Shown in pieces: positions 9,143-18,784 of a stretch of DNA of 64,000 nucleotides. Position 1 is the stretch's first letter. Every line of letters starts with the position of its first letter. The translations under genes were made by a program, and so were the position numbers. Source of the stretch: Sphingobacterium hungaricum (GTDB lineage: Bacteria > Bacteroidota > Bacteroidia > Sphingobacteriales > Sphingobacteriaceae); the NCBI RefSeq assembly GCF_015210005.1, contig NZ_MU158698.1, positions 2,023,352-2,087,351 of the forward strand, given 5' to 3'. The notes under the pieces were generated by a model. It was not told where the DNA came from and searched no databases. It worked only from the letters and a program-made list of their open reading frames with translations.

Positions 9143-9283
9143 TGTGTGTTTTTTGGAATGGCAAAGATAGCCAATATAAGGGGTTTTGAAAATTTTTTTA
9201 TGAGTAAATAATTGCGCAGCAAGCTTAAACGAAACACTGCAAAAATTTATTCGCACAAAGACGGGTCAATCTTTTTGTCAATA

Positions 9284-9302
9284 ATTTTGGCTTAGCCAAA
9301 AT
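9284..9302. promoter_or_regulatory. perfect 9+1+9 dyad upstream of esterase gene
   Basis: ATTTTGGCT-T-AGCCAAAAT is a perfect inverted repeat centred on 9293, ending 18 bp before the esterase ATG in the divergent purH/esterase intergenic region. There is no T tract for a terminator. The size and symmetry fit a dimeric repressor site, but no regulator gene is adjacent, so the function is inference. Confidence 0.4.
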
Positions 9303-9317
9303 ATATCCCTAAATTGA

Positions 9318-10478
<1,161 letters not shown>

Positions 10479-10484
10479 AACAAA

Positions 10485-10513
10485 AAGAAGTACAATGTTT
10501 AGTTGTACTTCTT
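10485..10513 (-). terminator. terminator overlapping the 3' end of purN
   Basis: AAGAAGTACAA (10485-10495) pairs with TTGTACTTCTT (10503-10513). On the minus strand the hairpin is followed by TTTTG, so it serves purN, and its right arm lies inside the last purN codons. On the plus strand there is no T tract. Confidence 0.7.
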
Positions 10514-11074
10514 CAATAAGTTTTCGATTACTTTAGGGAAATGCAAATGTTCAAGTTGCTGTCCTTTGAACTTAATGATTTCCAGCGTATCGCCTTTTTC
10601 TATCCTAAAACGTGATTGATGGATCACTTCGCCTTCGTCGAATTTTTCATTGACGAAATGGATGGTGATTCCATGTTCTTCCTCATTCGCGGCAATAACA
10701 GCTTGATGAACACGGTCGCCGTACATGCCTTTGCCACCATATTTTGGCAATAAAGAAGGATGGATATTGATTATTTTATTAGGGAATGCCTGTAAAAGAT
10801 TTTCCGGAACGAGCAGTAAAAATCCCGCCAAAACGACTAGGTCGATCTCCGATCTTTTTAAGAGCTGGACGATTTCATCGGTTTGATAAAATTCGTGGCG
10901 GTCAAATACATGAGTAGGAATTTCGAAATTGTCTGCACGCTGTAAGACGTACGACTCTGGATTGTTACTTAAAACTAAGCTAACTTCGGAGTCGTCAGAA
11001 TATTTAAAATGCTCCATTATTTTTTGTGCATTTGAACCTGAACCCGAAGCAAAAATAGCGATGCGTTTCTTCAC
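10499..11074 (-). CDS. purN: phosphoribosylglycinamide formyltransferase (GART)
   Basis: PurN transfers a formyl group from 10-formyl-THF to GAR in purine synthesis. The 191 residues show the nucleotide loop ASGSGSNAQ (9-17), catalytic Asn103 and His105 in INIHPSLLP, and Asp146 in KFDEGEV, all in their family positions. It is the third purine gene on this strand within 7 kb (with purM and purH), each separated by other genes and each probably transcribed alone. Confidence 0.94.
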   Translation of the reverse strand: MKKRIAIFASGSGSNAQKIMEHFKYSDDSEVSLVLSNNPESYVLQRADNFEIPTHVFDRHEFYQTDEIVQLLKRSEIDLVVLAGFLLLVPENLLQAFPNKIINIHPSLLPKYGGKGMYGDRVHQAVIAANEEEHGITIHFVNEKFDEGEVIHQSRFRIEKGDTLEIIKFKGQQLEHLHFPKVIENLLKKYN

Positions 11075-11214
11075 TAGATTTTTAATTTATTGATTTGATG
11101 CTGCTGAATAGACCAAATATAGATTATTTTTTTGTAAAAATAGAGTGATATTAACCAACAATTAATAGCTTCGGCCAAATTGTTCGTAATTTGTTGATTC
11201 TAAAATATTCTTCT

Positions 11215-11715
11215 ATGCTAAAAATCATGCAGTTTGCTTTTGTTCTCATGTTTCCATTCCTCAGCCTGTCCGTCCATGCTCAACAAGCTCCGGATACGAT
11301 TCCTTCTTTTCAAAGGTTTGTCAGCTATGAGACAGATTCCATCGTTGTCAATTCGGATAACCTTCCAGATTCGGGCTATATAGTCTTCAATTTTTATGAT
11401 GCGGGTTGTGGGCATTGTCAGGAACTTGGAGAAAGCATTGCAAAAAACTTTTCGTCCTATGCCGAAAACAGCACGTTTTACTTTATTTCGATGAATGCCA
11501 AAGAGTATGTTGATGGATTTATCAATACGTATACGCCCTCGTTGAAAAACCAGAAAAATGTGATTTTCTTGCATGATCGAGGCACGGAATTTTTTGAACG
11601 ATTTGATCCATCGCATTATCCGTCAACCTATATTTACGACGCCAAAACAAGGAAATTAATCCATTATTTCGCTGGAGAGACAAATGCGAAGAAGTTTATT
11701 CCGTATCTGAAATAA
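11215..11715 (+). CDS. exported thioredoxin-like protein
   Basis: Protein of 166 residues: signal peptide to about 23 (FLSLSVHAQQ) and a thioredoxin-like fold with the redox pair Cys65-G-H-Cys68 in FYDAGCGHCQE. A cis-Pro-like segment SHYPSTYIYD lies near residue 135. This resembles TlpA/ResA-like periplasmic thiol oxidoreductases or the redox domains of Bacteroidota DUF5106 proteins. ATG 11215 was preferred over an in-frame TTG at 11191 because it gives a normal signal peptide. It converges with the downstream hydrolase gene with only 1 bp between stops. Substrate unknown. Confidence 0.8.
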   Translation: MLKIMQFAFVLMFPFLSLSVHAQQAPDTIPSFQRFVSYETDSIVVNSDNLPDSGYIVFNFYDAGCGHCQELGESIAKNFSSYAENSTFYFISMNAKEYVDGFINTYTPSLKNQKNVIFLHDRGTEFFERFDPSHYPSTYIYDAKTRKLIHYFAGETNAKKFIPYLK

Positions 11716-11716
11716 G

Positions 11717-13150
11717 TTATTTTGTAGTCAATGCTTTATGTAGGATTTCTGTCCCTATTTTGCTGACATTGATTGCAGAATTCGATAAAATAACAACTGC
11801 AGTTTTGCTGTCAGGTGCTAAAGCGATAAATGAAGAACTGCCAGCAGTCCCACCCGTATGCTGAAAAGACAAAATCCCGTCCAGCAAGCTCATGTGCCAA
11901 GCTAAACCAATATCCGTGTTCGGAGGAATGAAAAAAGTAAATTGCCTAGTCAAGGCCATTGCTTTTTCAAGATCCGTTTCTGGCATCACAAACTGAGCTT
12001 GTGCATAAATCAATAAATCCGCCAACGTAGATTTTAATGCGCCGGCAGCAGCCATAGAGGTGAACGACCATTGTGGAACTTCTTGTCCATCTGCTGCATA
12101 TACTTTAATCAGCGTCTGCGTTTTAGGATTGATTTTATCGACGGTATTCAGCATGGCTAATGGTGTGGTGATCACGTCAGCCAACGATTTTTGAAAAGGC
12201 TTTTTAGTAATTGTTGCAATTAGTTCACCCAAAAGGCCAAAACCTAAATTGCTGTATTCATATTCAACGGCTGGTTCTCTAGTCGCTTTGTAATTTTTAA
12301 GAAATGCATACAAAGCTTTTTGGTCATAATGTGCATAAGGATCAGCTTCATTGAATTTCGGGTCTGTATTCCAGTTCGAAGGCAAACGAGGCAAGCCTGA
12401 CGTATGATTTGCTAATGTTTTGAACGTGATTTTTTGAATATCCGGATTGGAAGCAACAGAATCGGGCAAGAATTTAGCGATTGAATCATCCAAAGAAATA
12501 ATTTGACGATCGACTAAATCTGCCAAAAGCGTTGCCGTGAATGTTTTTGTGATCGATCCTATTTCGTAGAGCGTAGTTTCAGTAGGCAACGTTGCATTTC
12601 CTGCTTCAGTTTCTCCATAGAAAAAATGATTGCTTTGGTTATTGTGGATAATTCCGATTGCTAAGCTCTGCGCATTTTTTTGCTTCGCAAAACTATTCGC
12701 TATCGAATCCACATAAAAATCCAAAGGCTTGTCTTTGGTCGCTTTGCTGATTACGGTCTGTTTTTGTTCTTCGGGTTTCGCTTTGGCCTCATAAGGTTTG
12801 ATAAACAGCGTGGTGTAATGCAACGAACTGTCGACGGCCAAGATCAAATTGAAGCTTTGTTCAGCAATATCTACTTTGTATTGTGCCGCACCATTTTTAA
12901 ATTCGGTCAAAGTTCCTTGGCTGATTCTTCCCAAGGTTTGCAATTGTGTAAAGATGGAGGTCAGCTGCGGTTTGGAAATCTGTTTTTGGAAATCTGTTGA
13001 CGCCAAATTGTAAATGGAATCATACAATTGCGTATTATAGAAAAATTCAAATTTATTATAAACAGCTTTATTTTCCAATTCTGCTTGCGATTGCGCATGT
13101 GCGTTGCCAATCAGAACAAAACTAACGACGGCCAAAAGATACTTTAACAT
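11717..13150 (-). CDS. exported AmpC-like serine hydrolase (beta-lactamase/penicillin-binding family) with N-terminal DUF3887-like domain
   Basis: Protein of 477 residues. A signal peptide (VLIGNAHAQ) is followed by a ~100-residue helical and sheet domain resembling DUF3887, then a class C beta-lactamase-type domain. Active-site motifs: Ser199-Ile-Thr-Lys202 (EIGSITKTF), Tyr299-Ser-Asn (EYSNLGFG) and HTGG near 433 in place of KTG. Such proteins are usually D-amino peptidases or esterases and not necessarily lactamases. It follows the LytTR regulator by 23 bp on the same strand, suggesting transcription with the LiaF-LytS-LytT genes and a cell-wall role. Confidence 0.85.
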   Translation of the reverse strand: MLKYLLAVVSFVLIGNAHAQSQAELENKAVYNKFEFFYNTQLYDSIYNLASTDFQKQISKPQLTSIFTQLQTLGRISQGTLTEFKNGAAQYKVDIAEQSFNLILAVDSSLHYTTLFIKPYEAKAKPEEQKQTVISKATKDKPLDFYVDSIANSFAKQKNAQSLAIGIIHNNQSNHFFYGETEAGNATLPTETTLYEIGSITKTFTATLLADLVDRQIISLDDSIAKFLPDSVASNPDIQKITFKTLANHTSGLPRLPSNWNTDPKFNEADPYAHYDQKALYAFLKNYKATREPAVEYEYSNLGFGLLGELIATITKKPFQKSLADVITTPLAMLNTVDKINPKTQTLIKVYAADGQEVPQWSFTSMAAAGALKSTLADLLIYAQAQFVMPETDLEKAMALTRQFTFFIPPNTDIGLAWHMSLLDGILSFQHTGGTAGSSSFIALAPDSKTAVVILSNSAINVSKIGTEILHKALTTK

Positions 13151-13173
13151 GCAACAAAAATACAGATTCCTAT

Positions 13174-13914
13174 TTACAAACCAATAGTTTGACGCAAACG
13201 CGTGTATCCAGATTTACTGATATTGACTTTGTCGCCAGTCAGTAGGGTAGCGATGTACGAATCTTTCTCCATCGGCTCGATTTTCGCAAGCTGGTCGACT
13301 TTGATAATAAAGGAGCGATGGACGCGGATAAACTGTTTTGGATCCAGCTGTTTCTCAAACGAGCTCATTGTTTTATTCTTTAGGAACAGCCCGTCTTTGG
13401 TGTGGATTTTCACATAATCATCGTATGCTTCCAAATAAATAATCTGTTGAACGGGAATGATCTTGATCTGAGAGCCGTTTTTGACAACGACACGTTCCAA
13501 AGATTCTTCTTCAAGTGTTTCTTGCAATTGCTTTGTCGGACTTTTAACAGGACTATTCGATTCAAAAGTATTCTTGAACTTCTCGAAAGCTTGATTGAAC
13601 CGGTCGATATTGATTGGCTTTAACAAATAATCCACGGCATTTTTTTCAAATGCTTTAATAGCAAATTCATCAAATGCAGTTGTAAAAATAACTTGCGGGC
13701 GATCATCTAACAGTTCAAGCATTTCAAAACCATTTAATTTTGGCATCTGAACATCTAAAAAGATCAAATCCGGCTTATGTTGCTGAATGGCTTTTACGCC
13801 TTCAAAGCCATCATTGCATTCAGCTAGAATAACAACGTCATTGCGTTCGTTCAAATATTCAATCAGTATAGATCGCGCCAATGGCTCATCATCAATTAGA
13901 ATAATCTTTATCAT
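13174..13914 (-). CDS. LytTR-family response regulator
   Basis: Response regulator of 246 residues. The receiver domain shows acidic Asp8-Asp9, phospho-acceptor Asp54 (IFLDVQMPKLNGF) and Lys in YLLKPI near 108. After a linker comes a C-terminal LytTR DNA-binding domain (about 140-246: IIYLEAYDDYVKIHTKDG, FIRVHRSFIIKVD). Its start overlaps the upstream kinase gene by 23 nt, indicating coupled translation. It is the cognate partner of the LytS-type kinase. Targets are unknown; the following hydrolase gene is a candidate. Confidence 0.92.
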   Translation of the reverse strand: MIKIILIDDEPLARSILIEYLNERNDVVILAECNDGFEGVKAIQQHKPDLIFLDVQMPKLNGFEMLELLDDRPQVIFTTAFDEFAIKAFEKNAVDYLLKPINIDRFNQAFEKFKNTFESNSPVKSPTKQLQETLEEESLERVVVKNGSQIKIIPVQQIIYLEAYDDYVKIHTKDGLFLKNKTMSSFEKQLDPKQFIRVHRSFIIKVDQLAKIEPMEKDSYIATLLTGDKVNISKSGYTRLRQTIGL

Positions 13915-14953
13915 ATTGTGGAATTCTTAAAGTTGCAGTAAAAATAGAATCTTTTGCTTTAGCTTGTAGCAAATTACTTTGCCCGTAGAGAAGAAATAAT
14001 CTTCGCTGAATGCTTGAAATACCAAATCCAGTGCCTTTTTTATTTTCAAACTGATCGATTTCGAAAGGATTCTCGATCTGTATATGCAACAGGTTTTGGA
14101 TTGAATAGATGCGAAGGTTGATTGCTACATCGCCAGTAATGTTGTACAATCCATATTTGATCGCGTTCTCTAGCAAAGGCTGTACAATCATCGAGGGCAC
14201 ATAGCTGGTCAAACAGCTTTCGTCGATGTCAAAATTTGTTTGAAGCCGATGCCCAAATCGTACTTTTTCAATTTCGAGGTATAATTTTAAATGATTGAGC
14301 TCGTCGCTCAATGGAATAAATTGCTTGTCGTCTTTGCGCATCGTGCCGCGCAAAAAGTCAGAAAGCTGAAAAGTCATTTTTCGAGCTTCGCTCGGTTTGC
14401 TGCCGATCAATGCGATAATGGAATTTAAGCTATTGAACAAAAAATGCGGCTGCAATTGCTGGCGCATATTGTAGAGCTCGGCATCGCGCAGCATGCGTTC
14501 CGAAGCTTCTTTTCTTTTTTTATTGTCTTGATATTCTTCCTGGATATTCCAGAAGATGGTAATAATCATGATGCAGGCAAGCAAAAGAAAATTGATAATG
14601 ATGCGAAAGGGAAGGCCTTTGTAAACATATAATATCTCGCTTGCATCAAAAAATCCGAATAGGATAAAGATGCTGATCACGACGCTCATCAATGTCAATA
14701 CAATTCCTAGCGTAATTAATTTCCAGTACTGATTGTTTTTTGGCAAATAATAATGCAGCGTGCTGTAGATTAAATAACAGCAGCCAGTGATACAAAGTGC
14801 ACTGATTCCAGCATCGTAAAGCGCAATTTCTTTTGGGATGGATGTCCATCGCAAAAGAAAATAGATAACGCTAAAGTAGAAAGCGCAAATAACCCAGGAT
14901 GAAATATGGGTAAATTGTTTTTTCGATTTTATGGATTTTGAGGTAGATGCCAT
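13892..14953 (-). CDS. LytS-type sensor histidine kinase (His_kinase family PF06580)
   Basis: Kinase of 353 residues. Four hydrophobic segments occupy roughly residues 20-135 without a large extracytoplasmic domain. A short coil follows, then the phospho-acceptor His170 in QLQPHFLFNSLNSI and an HATPase domain (PSMIVQPLLENAIKYGL, GTGFGISSIQRRL). It starts 8 bp after the LiaF-like gene and overlaps the response-regulator gene. An intramembrane-sensing kinase next to a LiaF-like protein suggests response to envelope stress; the signal is unknown. Confidence 0.92.
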   Translation of the reverse strand: MASTSKSIKSKKQFTHISSWVICAFYFSVIYFLLRWTSIPKEIALYDAGISALCITGCCYLIYSTLHYYLPKNNQYWKLITLGIVLTLMSVVISIFILFGFFDASEILYVYKGLPFRIIINFLLLACIMIITIFWNIQEEYQDNKKRKEASERMLRDAELYNMRQQLQPHFLFNSLNSIIALIGSKPSEARKMTFQLSDFLRGTMRKDDKQFIPLSDELNHLKLYLEIEKVRFGHRLQTNFDIDESCLTSYVPSMIVQPLLENAIKYGLYNITGDVAINLRIYSIQNLLHIQIENPFEIDQFENKKGTGFGISSIQRRLFLLYGQSNLLQAKAKDSIFTATLRIPQYDKDYSN

Positions 14954-14961
14954 CTATGCGA

Positions 14962-15855
14962 TTAACTATTTCTTATGGTTACACTTCCAAAAATCGATGT
15001 TCCCGTGATGTACAATTTTTTGTTGTTTTCCATTGTGATTTCAAACGGAATACGTCTGTCGTCCAAATCTCCGATAATCGATGAAACATTTGCTGACGCA
15101 ATCCAGTTTGTAGGGATAATGATTTTTGTGCTTCCGAACAATTGGAAGATATCCAACACAACTGGTTGGTTAATGTCTGCCTGCAACAAGTTGATTTGGC
15201 TGCTTCCAAAAATATTTGTCACTGTTCCGCCAAGGAAATTTTTAGTTAAGATCACTTTCTTCGTGTCCGCAAAAATGGTGTTCAGCTGAATATGGTTGTC
15301 ATATTGAAAACTATATTGTCCTTGTTTCTTATTGTATGCATTCGAAAATTTGGGTTGAGCCTCTTCCTGTGAAGAGGCACTTGTTCCTTCAGTAGTTGAT
15401 TTTTGCGAAAAAGTAAAATCTTCGTCCACGCGCTTGTCCCAATCAAATGTATCGTCCTTGTCGTCCTGATCATCTTGCGGAGGCATTGGAGGTGTATATG
15501 GCAATGCACGGTTTCTTTTGATCAGGTAAATTCCCAAAAGAATGATGGCTGCCGGGATAATGAATTTTCCTACAGGGAGATTCAGCATATCTTTGATTAA
15601 GAAAATACTACCGACCGCAATTAAAATTACCGATGACTTCTTTTCAAAGCGTGAGTTAACTCCGATCACCAAACCGATGACGATCAGGATCATTTCCCAT
15701 CCGAATAACCATCCTGGGAAAAAATTGCCCCAATTCATGGTTTTGAATAAAAGCGCTAAACCCAATAAAACGATTACGGTTCCAACAATGTTGGTCGTGT
15801 TGTTGTTTTTGTGAGGAGGCGTTGTCTCGTTCCAGTTTTTAGTATTCTTTTTCAT
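14962..15855 (-). CDS. LiaF-like membrane protein (cell wall-active antibiotic response family)
   Basis: Protein of 297 residues. Four hydrophobic segments lie in the first ~125 residues (GTVIVLLGLALLF, MILIVIGLVIGV, VILIAVGSIFLI, IIPAAIILLGIYLI). An acidic low-complexity linker (PPQDDQDDKDD) follows, then a beta-repeat C-terminal domain like DUF2154/LiaF (NIFGSSQINLLQADI, QLFGSTKIIIP, SIIGDLDDRR). LiaF proteins restrain a neighbouring two-component system in Firmicutes, which fits the kinase 8 bp downstream. Start set at ATG 15855; an upstream in-frame start at 15912 would add a poor, non-hydrophobic extension that includes the probable TACATTTG -7 element (15876-15883 on this strand). Confidence 0.82.
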   Translation of the reverse strand: MKKNTKNWNETTPPHKNNNTTNIVGTVIVLLGLALLFKTMNWGNFFPGWLFGWEMILIVIGLVIGVNSRFEKKSSVILIAVGSIFLIKDMLNLPVGKFIIPAAIILLGIYLIKRNRALPYTPPMPPQDDQDDKDDTFDWDKRVDEDFTFSQKSTTEGTSASSQEEAQPKFSNAYNKKQGQYSFQYDNHIQLNTIFADTKKVILTKNFLGGTVTNIFGSSQINLLQADINQPVVLDIFQLFGSTKIIIPTNWIASANVSSIIGDLDDRRIPFEITMENNKKLYITGTSIFGSVTIRNS

Positions 15856-16083
15856 TGTTTCATTTGTTTGATGCTCAAATGTACATAGACAATGCATCTG
15901 AATTTGCCACAAAATAGGTGTTTTACTTCAAATTTTCGGTCAAACAAACGTTTTTGTCGGTGAAAATTCCTGAGCATTTGAAAAAGATTAAAAAATTTAT
16001 CAATAATATTTGGGCTATTGTAATTAATTATTATATATTTATTGCTGAAAATAGAAGATTAAACTTAAATACGAACAAATCTA

Positions 16084-16422
16084 ATGGGAGATTTTGATAA
16101 CAAAGAACGTGAAGAGGTATTTTCAAAAAAGGTGAGAGCAGGGAAACGTACCTATTTTTTTGATGTAAAAGCAACTCGTTCTAATGACTACTACGTAACC
16201 ATTACAGAAAGCAAAAAACGCTTTGAAGATGGCCAATTTATCAAACATAAAATTTTCTTATACAAAGAAGACTTTGAAAAATTTGCTGAAGGTTTAACAG
16301 ATGTTGTAGAATACATCAAATCGAATCAAGAAGTTATCGAAAAAAGATACGAACCTAATTTAGAGGATGCATCTTTTGATAATAATGGAGAGCTAATTCA
16401 AAAAGATAATTTTTCATTTTAA
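16084..16422 (+). CDS. DUF3276 / PUR-alpha-like nucleic-acid-binding protein
   Basis: Protein of 112 residues with the DUF3276 (PF11680) pattern KRTYFFDVKATRSNDYYVTITESKKR and FIKHKIFLYKEDFEKFAEGL, a single PUR repeat as in bacterial PUR-alpha homologues that bind single-stranded DNA or RNA. It is usually small, abundant and conserved in Bacteroidota. A monocistronic unit: its own upstream region is AT-rich (TTTG near 16010 and a TATATTTA-like -7 near 16035), and a strong terminator follows the stop by 25 bp. Cellular role unproven. Confidence 0.88.
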   Translation: MGDFDNKEREEVFSKKVRAGKRTYFFDVKATRSNDYYVTITESKKRFEDGQFIKHKIFLYKEDFEKFAEGLTDVVEYIKSNQEVIEKRYEPNLEDASFDNNGELIQKDNFSF

Positions 16423-16447
16423 ATTATCGTTTTCTAAAATATACCGG

Positions 16448-16472
16448 AGCCACTTTACAAAGTGGCTTTTTC
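16448..16472 (+). terminator. Rho-independent terminator after the DUF3276 gene
   Basis: AGCCACTTT (16448-16456) pairs perfectly with AAAGTGGCT (16459-16467) around a 2-nt gap (about 4 nt once the closing pairs open), followed by a T tract to 16472. Confidence 0.88.
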
Positions 16473-16536
16473 ATGTTTGTATTGCATGAATTAATCTTAA
16501 ATCAGTATTTTCGTGTCTGTAAACTCATATCAATCC

Positions 16537-18663
16537 ATGAATAAATTAACTATATTTCTATCTTTTTCGTGTGCGCTGTTTATTTCTAGTCCCAGCATTG
16601 CGCAGCAGAAAAAGTTAAATTTCGAACAATCTTGGGGAAGAGAAGCTTCTATCACTAACCCGATCAATCAATACCGTGGCTGGGCCGATAATGAACATTA
16701 CATTGTCTATGATGTCGCTCAGCGCAAAAACATCCAAGTTTCTGTCAAATCTGGCGCGTCAACAGATTATTCGGCTCCGCCGAAATCGGATGTCGAAGTT
16801 TTTGTAAGAGACAATGATGTGTTTATACAATACGGACAGCAAGCGGCAAAGCAGCTGACGAGCTCTCCCGAAATCGAAGAACAAAACCCGACATTATCGC
16901 CAGATGGAAATTTTGTCGCTTTTACCCGCAAAGGTGATTTGTATAGCATTCCAGCTGTTGGCGGTCAGGAAATCCGCTACACGACGGATGGAACTGATGT
17001 CATCTACAATGGTTATTCTTCATGGGTTTATTACGAAGAAATTTTAGGCCGTGCAACTAACTACAAAGCGTTTTGGTGGTCACCTGATAGCAAGAATATT
17101 GCTTTTATGCGTTTTGATGACACGAAGGTGCCGATGTTTCCAATCTATGTTTCTAAAGGACAGGATGGCTATTTGGAACAAACCCGTTATCCAAAAGCCG
17201 GCGAGCAAAACCCAGGCGTGCGAGTCGGTTTTGTGAAAACAGAAGGTTCTCCAGTCACTTGGGCTGATTTCAACGAACAAGATGACCAATACTTTGGACA
17301 ACCCTACTGGAGTTTTAATAGCCAGTCCATAATGGTACAATGGATGAACAGAGATCAGACGAATTTGAAATTCTATGCGGTAAATCCAGTCAACGGTTCG
17401 AAATCTGAAATTTATGATGAAAAGCAAAACAGCTGGATCAGTTTGGATCAAGATGAGCGCATTACTTATTTGGCAGACAACAAACATTATATTTTAAAAT
17501 CCGACAAAACAGGCTGGGCACATTATTACCTATATACATTAGATGGTAAATTGGTAAACGCAATGACGGACGGCGCTTGGCAAGTTTCAGGACTGCAATA
17601 CATCGATGAGAAAGATAAGGTCTTGTATTTTACGGCGAGAAAAGACAATTCGGCAACGGTTGATTTATACCGCGTGAATTTTAATGGCAAGAACCTAAAA
17701 AGATTGACTTTCGGGGATTATACGCATACCGTTTCTGTTTCTCCTAACGGAAAGTATTTTATTACAAACTATTCAAACGTTTCTACGCCAAATCGCGTCG
17801 CGCTTTTAGATAACAATGGAAAATTGATTAAAGATCTTGTTGACAGCAAATCAGCAGATTTTGATAAATATGCAGTTGGTAAAACCGAATATTTCACTAT
17901 TCCTTCGGAAGATGGAAAATACAGTTTGCCTGTCATCATCACTTATCCTATTGATTTTGACGAGTCAAAAGTTTATCCTGTCGTAATGAGCATTTACGGT
18001 GGCCCGGATGCGGGTTCAGTTCGCAACACGTGGAAAGGAACTAGAAATCAATATTGGGCATCCGAAGGTGTTATTCAGATTGAATGCGATCACCGTGCGT
18101 CAGGCCATTTTGGAAAAGAAGGCGTTGCTTTGATGCACCGCAATTTAGGTCATTGGGAAATGATTGATTACAACACGATCGCCAAATGGTTCAAAGCAAA
18201 ACCTTGGGTTGCTAAAGATAAATTGTTGATTACTGGACATAGCTATGGCGGATACATGACATGCCTTGCGCTGACCAAAGGATCTGAATATTTTGATTTT
18301 GGAATTGCAGGTGCGCCTGTGACGAGCTGGGAATTGTATGACACGCATTATACGGAGCGTTTTATGGATACACCTCAAGATAATCCAGAAGGATATAAAA
18401 ATGGATCAATTCTTTCCTATGTCAATAATTACAAGGGAGTATTGAGAATTATGCATGGCGATTTGGATGATAACGTACATATGCAAAATACCATTCAGTT
18501 GGTCGATGCATTGACTGATCGCGATGTGCCATTTGAACTGATGATCTATCCAGGAAGCCGTCATGGATTTAATCGTTTTAAATCAGCTTATGATTTTAAA
18601 GAACGTGTACGGTTTTACTATCAATATTTATTGGAAAAACCTGTTCCTCAGGATTTTAATTAA
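16537..18663 (+). CDS. dipeptidyl peptidase IV (S9B family)
   Basis: Exported peptidase of 708 residues that removes X-Pro dipeptides from peptide N termini. Signal peptide to about 22 (ISSPSIAQ), a beta-propeller with the substrate Glu pair in YYEEILGR, and a C-terminal alpha/beta-hydrolase domain. Triad: Ser569 (GHSYGGYM), Asp644 (HGDLDDNVH) and His676 (GSRHGFN). A GTG at 16513 is in frame but overlaps a likely promoter (-7-like TATTTTCG at 16505-16512 with TTG 21 bp upstream), so ATG 16537 is preferred. Its own terminator follows. Role: periplasmic peptide use; in Bacteroidota it often processes proline-rich peptides. Confidence 0.93.
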   Translation: MNKLTIFLSFSCALFISSPSIAQQKKLNFEQSWGREASITNPINQYRGWADNEHYIVYDVAQRKNIQVSVKSGASTDYSAPPKSDVEVFVRDNDVFIQYGQQAAKQLTSSPEIEEQNPTLSPDGNFVAFTRKGDLYSIPAVGGQEIRYTTDGTDVIYNGYSSWVYYEEILGRATNYKAFWWSPDSKNIAFMRFDDTKVPMFPIYVSKGQDGYLEQTRYPKAGEQNPGVRVGFVKTEGSPVTWADFNEQDDQYFGQPYWSFNSQSIMVQWMNRDQTNLKFYAVNPVNGSKSEIYDEKQNSWISLDQDERITYLADNKHYILKSDKTGWAHYYLYTLDGKLVNAMTDGAWQVSGLQYIDEKDKVLYFTARKDNSATVDLYRVNFNGKNLKRLTFGDYTHTVSVSPNGKYFITNYSNVSTPNRVALLDNNGKLIKDLVDSKSADFDKYAVGKTEYFTIPSEDGKYSLPVIITYPIDFDESKVYPVVMSIYGGPDAGSVRNTWKGTRNQYWASEGVIQIECDHRASGHFGKEGVALMHRNLGHWEMIDYNTIAKWFKAKPWVAKDKLLITGHSYGGYMTCLALTKGSEYFDFGIAGAPVTSWELYDTHYTERFMDTPQDNPEGYKNGSILSYVNNYKGVLRIMHGDLDDNVHMQNTIQLVDALTDRDVPFELMIYPGSRHGFNRFKSAYDFKERVRFYYQYLLEKPVPQDFN

Positions 18664-18671
18664 AATTTTGC

Positions 18672-18712
18672 TTACCCATCCGTTTCTAGCCGAATTGGAT
18701 GGGTAATTTTTA
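18672..18712 (+). terminator. terminator after dipeptidyl peptidase gene
   Basis: TTACCCATCC (18672-18681) pairs with GGATGGGTAA (18697-18706), followed by TTTTTATTT. It begins 8 bp after the stop. Confidence 0.85.
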
Positions 18713-18732
18713 TTTACTATATTGTATAAATC

Positions 18733-18764
18733 TTTGAACTATAGCAAAAAATATTTCATATTTG
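18733..18764 (+). promoter_or_regulatory. probable Bacteroidota-type promoter of the dxr-rseP run
   Basis: TTTG at 18733-18736, a 20-bp spacer, and CATATTTG at 18757-18764 (7 of 8 to TAnnTTTG). The predicted start near 18771 leaves a ~14-nt leader before ATG 18785. It lies just after the preceding terminator, as expected for a new transcription unit. Confidence 0.55.
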
Positions 18765-18784
18765 CATAAATTTCGACGATTATA

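Noticed and set aside
9143..9256. Longer N terminus for purH.
   Set aside because: The extra residues do not match PurH; the family start is at ATG 9142.
11717..13150. Antibiotic-resistance beta-lactamase.
   Set aside because: The fold is AmpC-like, but the KTG motif is replaced by HTGG and an extra N-terminal domain is present; a peptidase or esterase is more likely.
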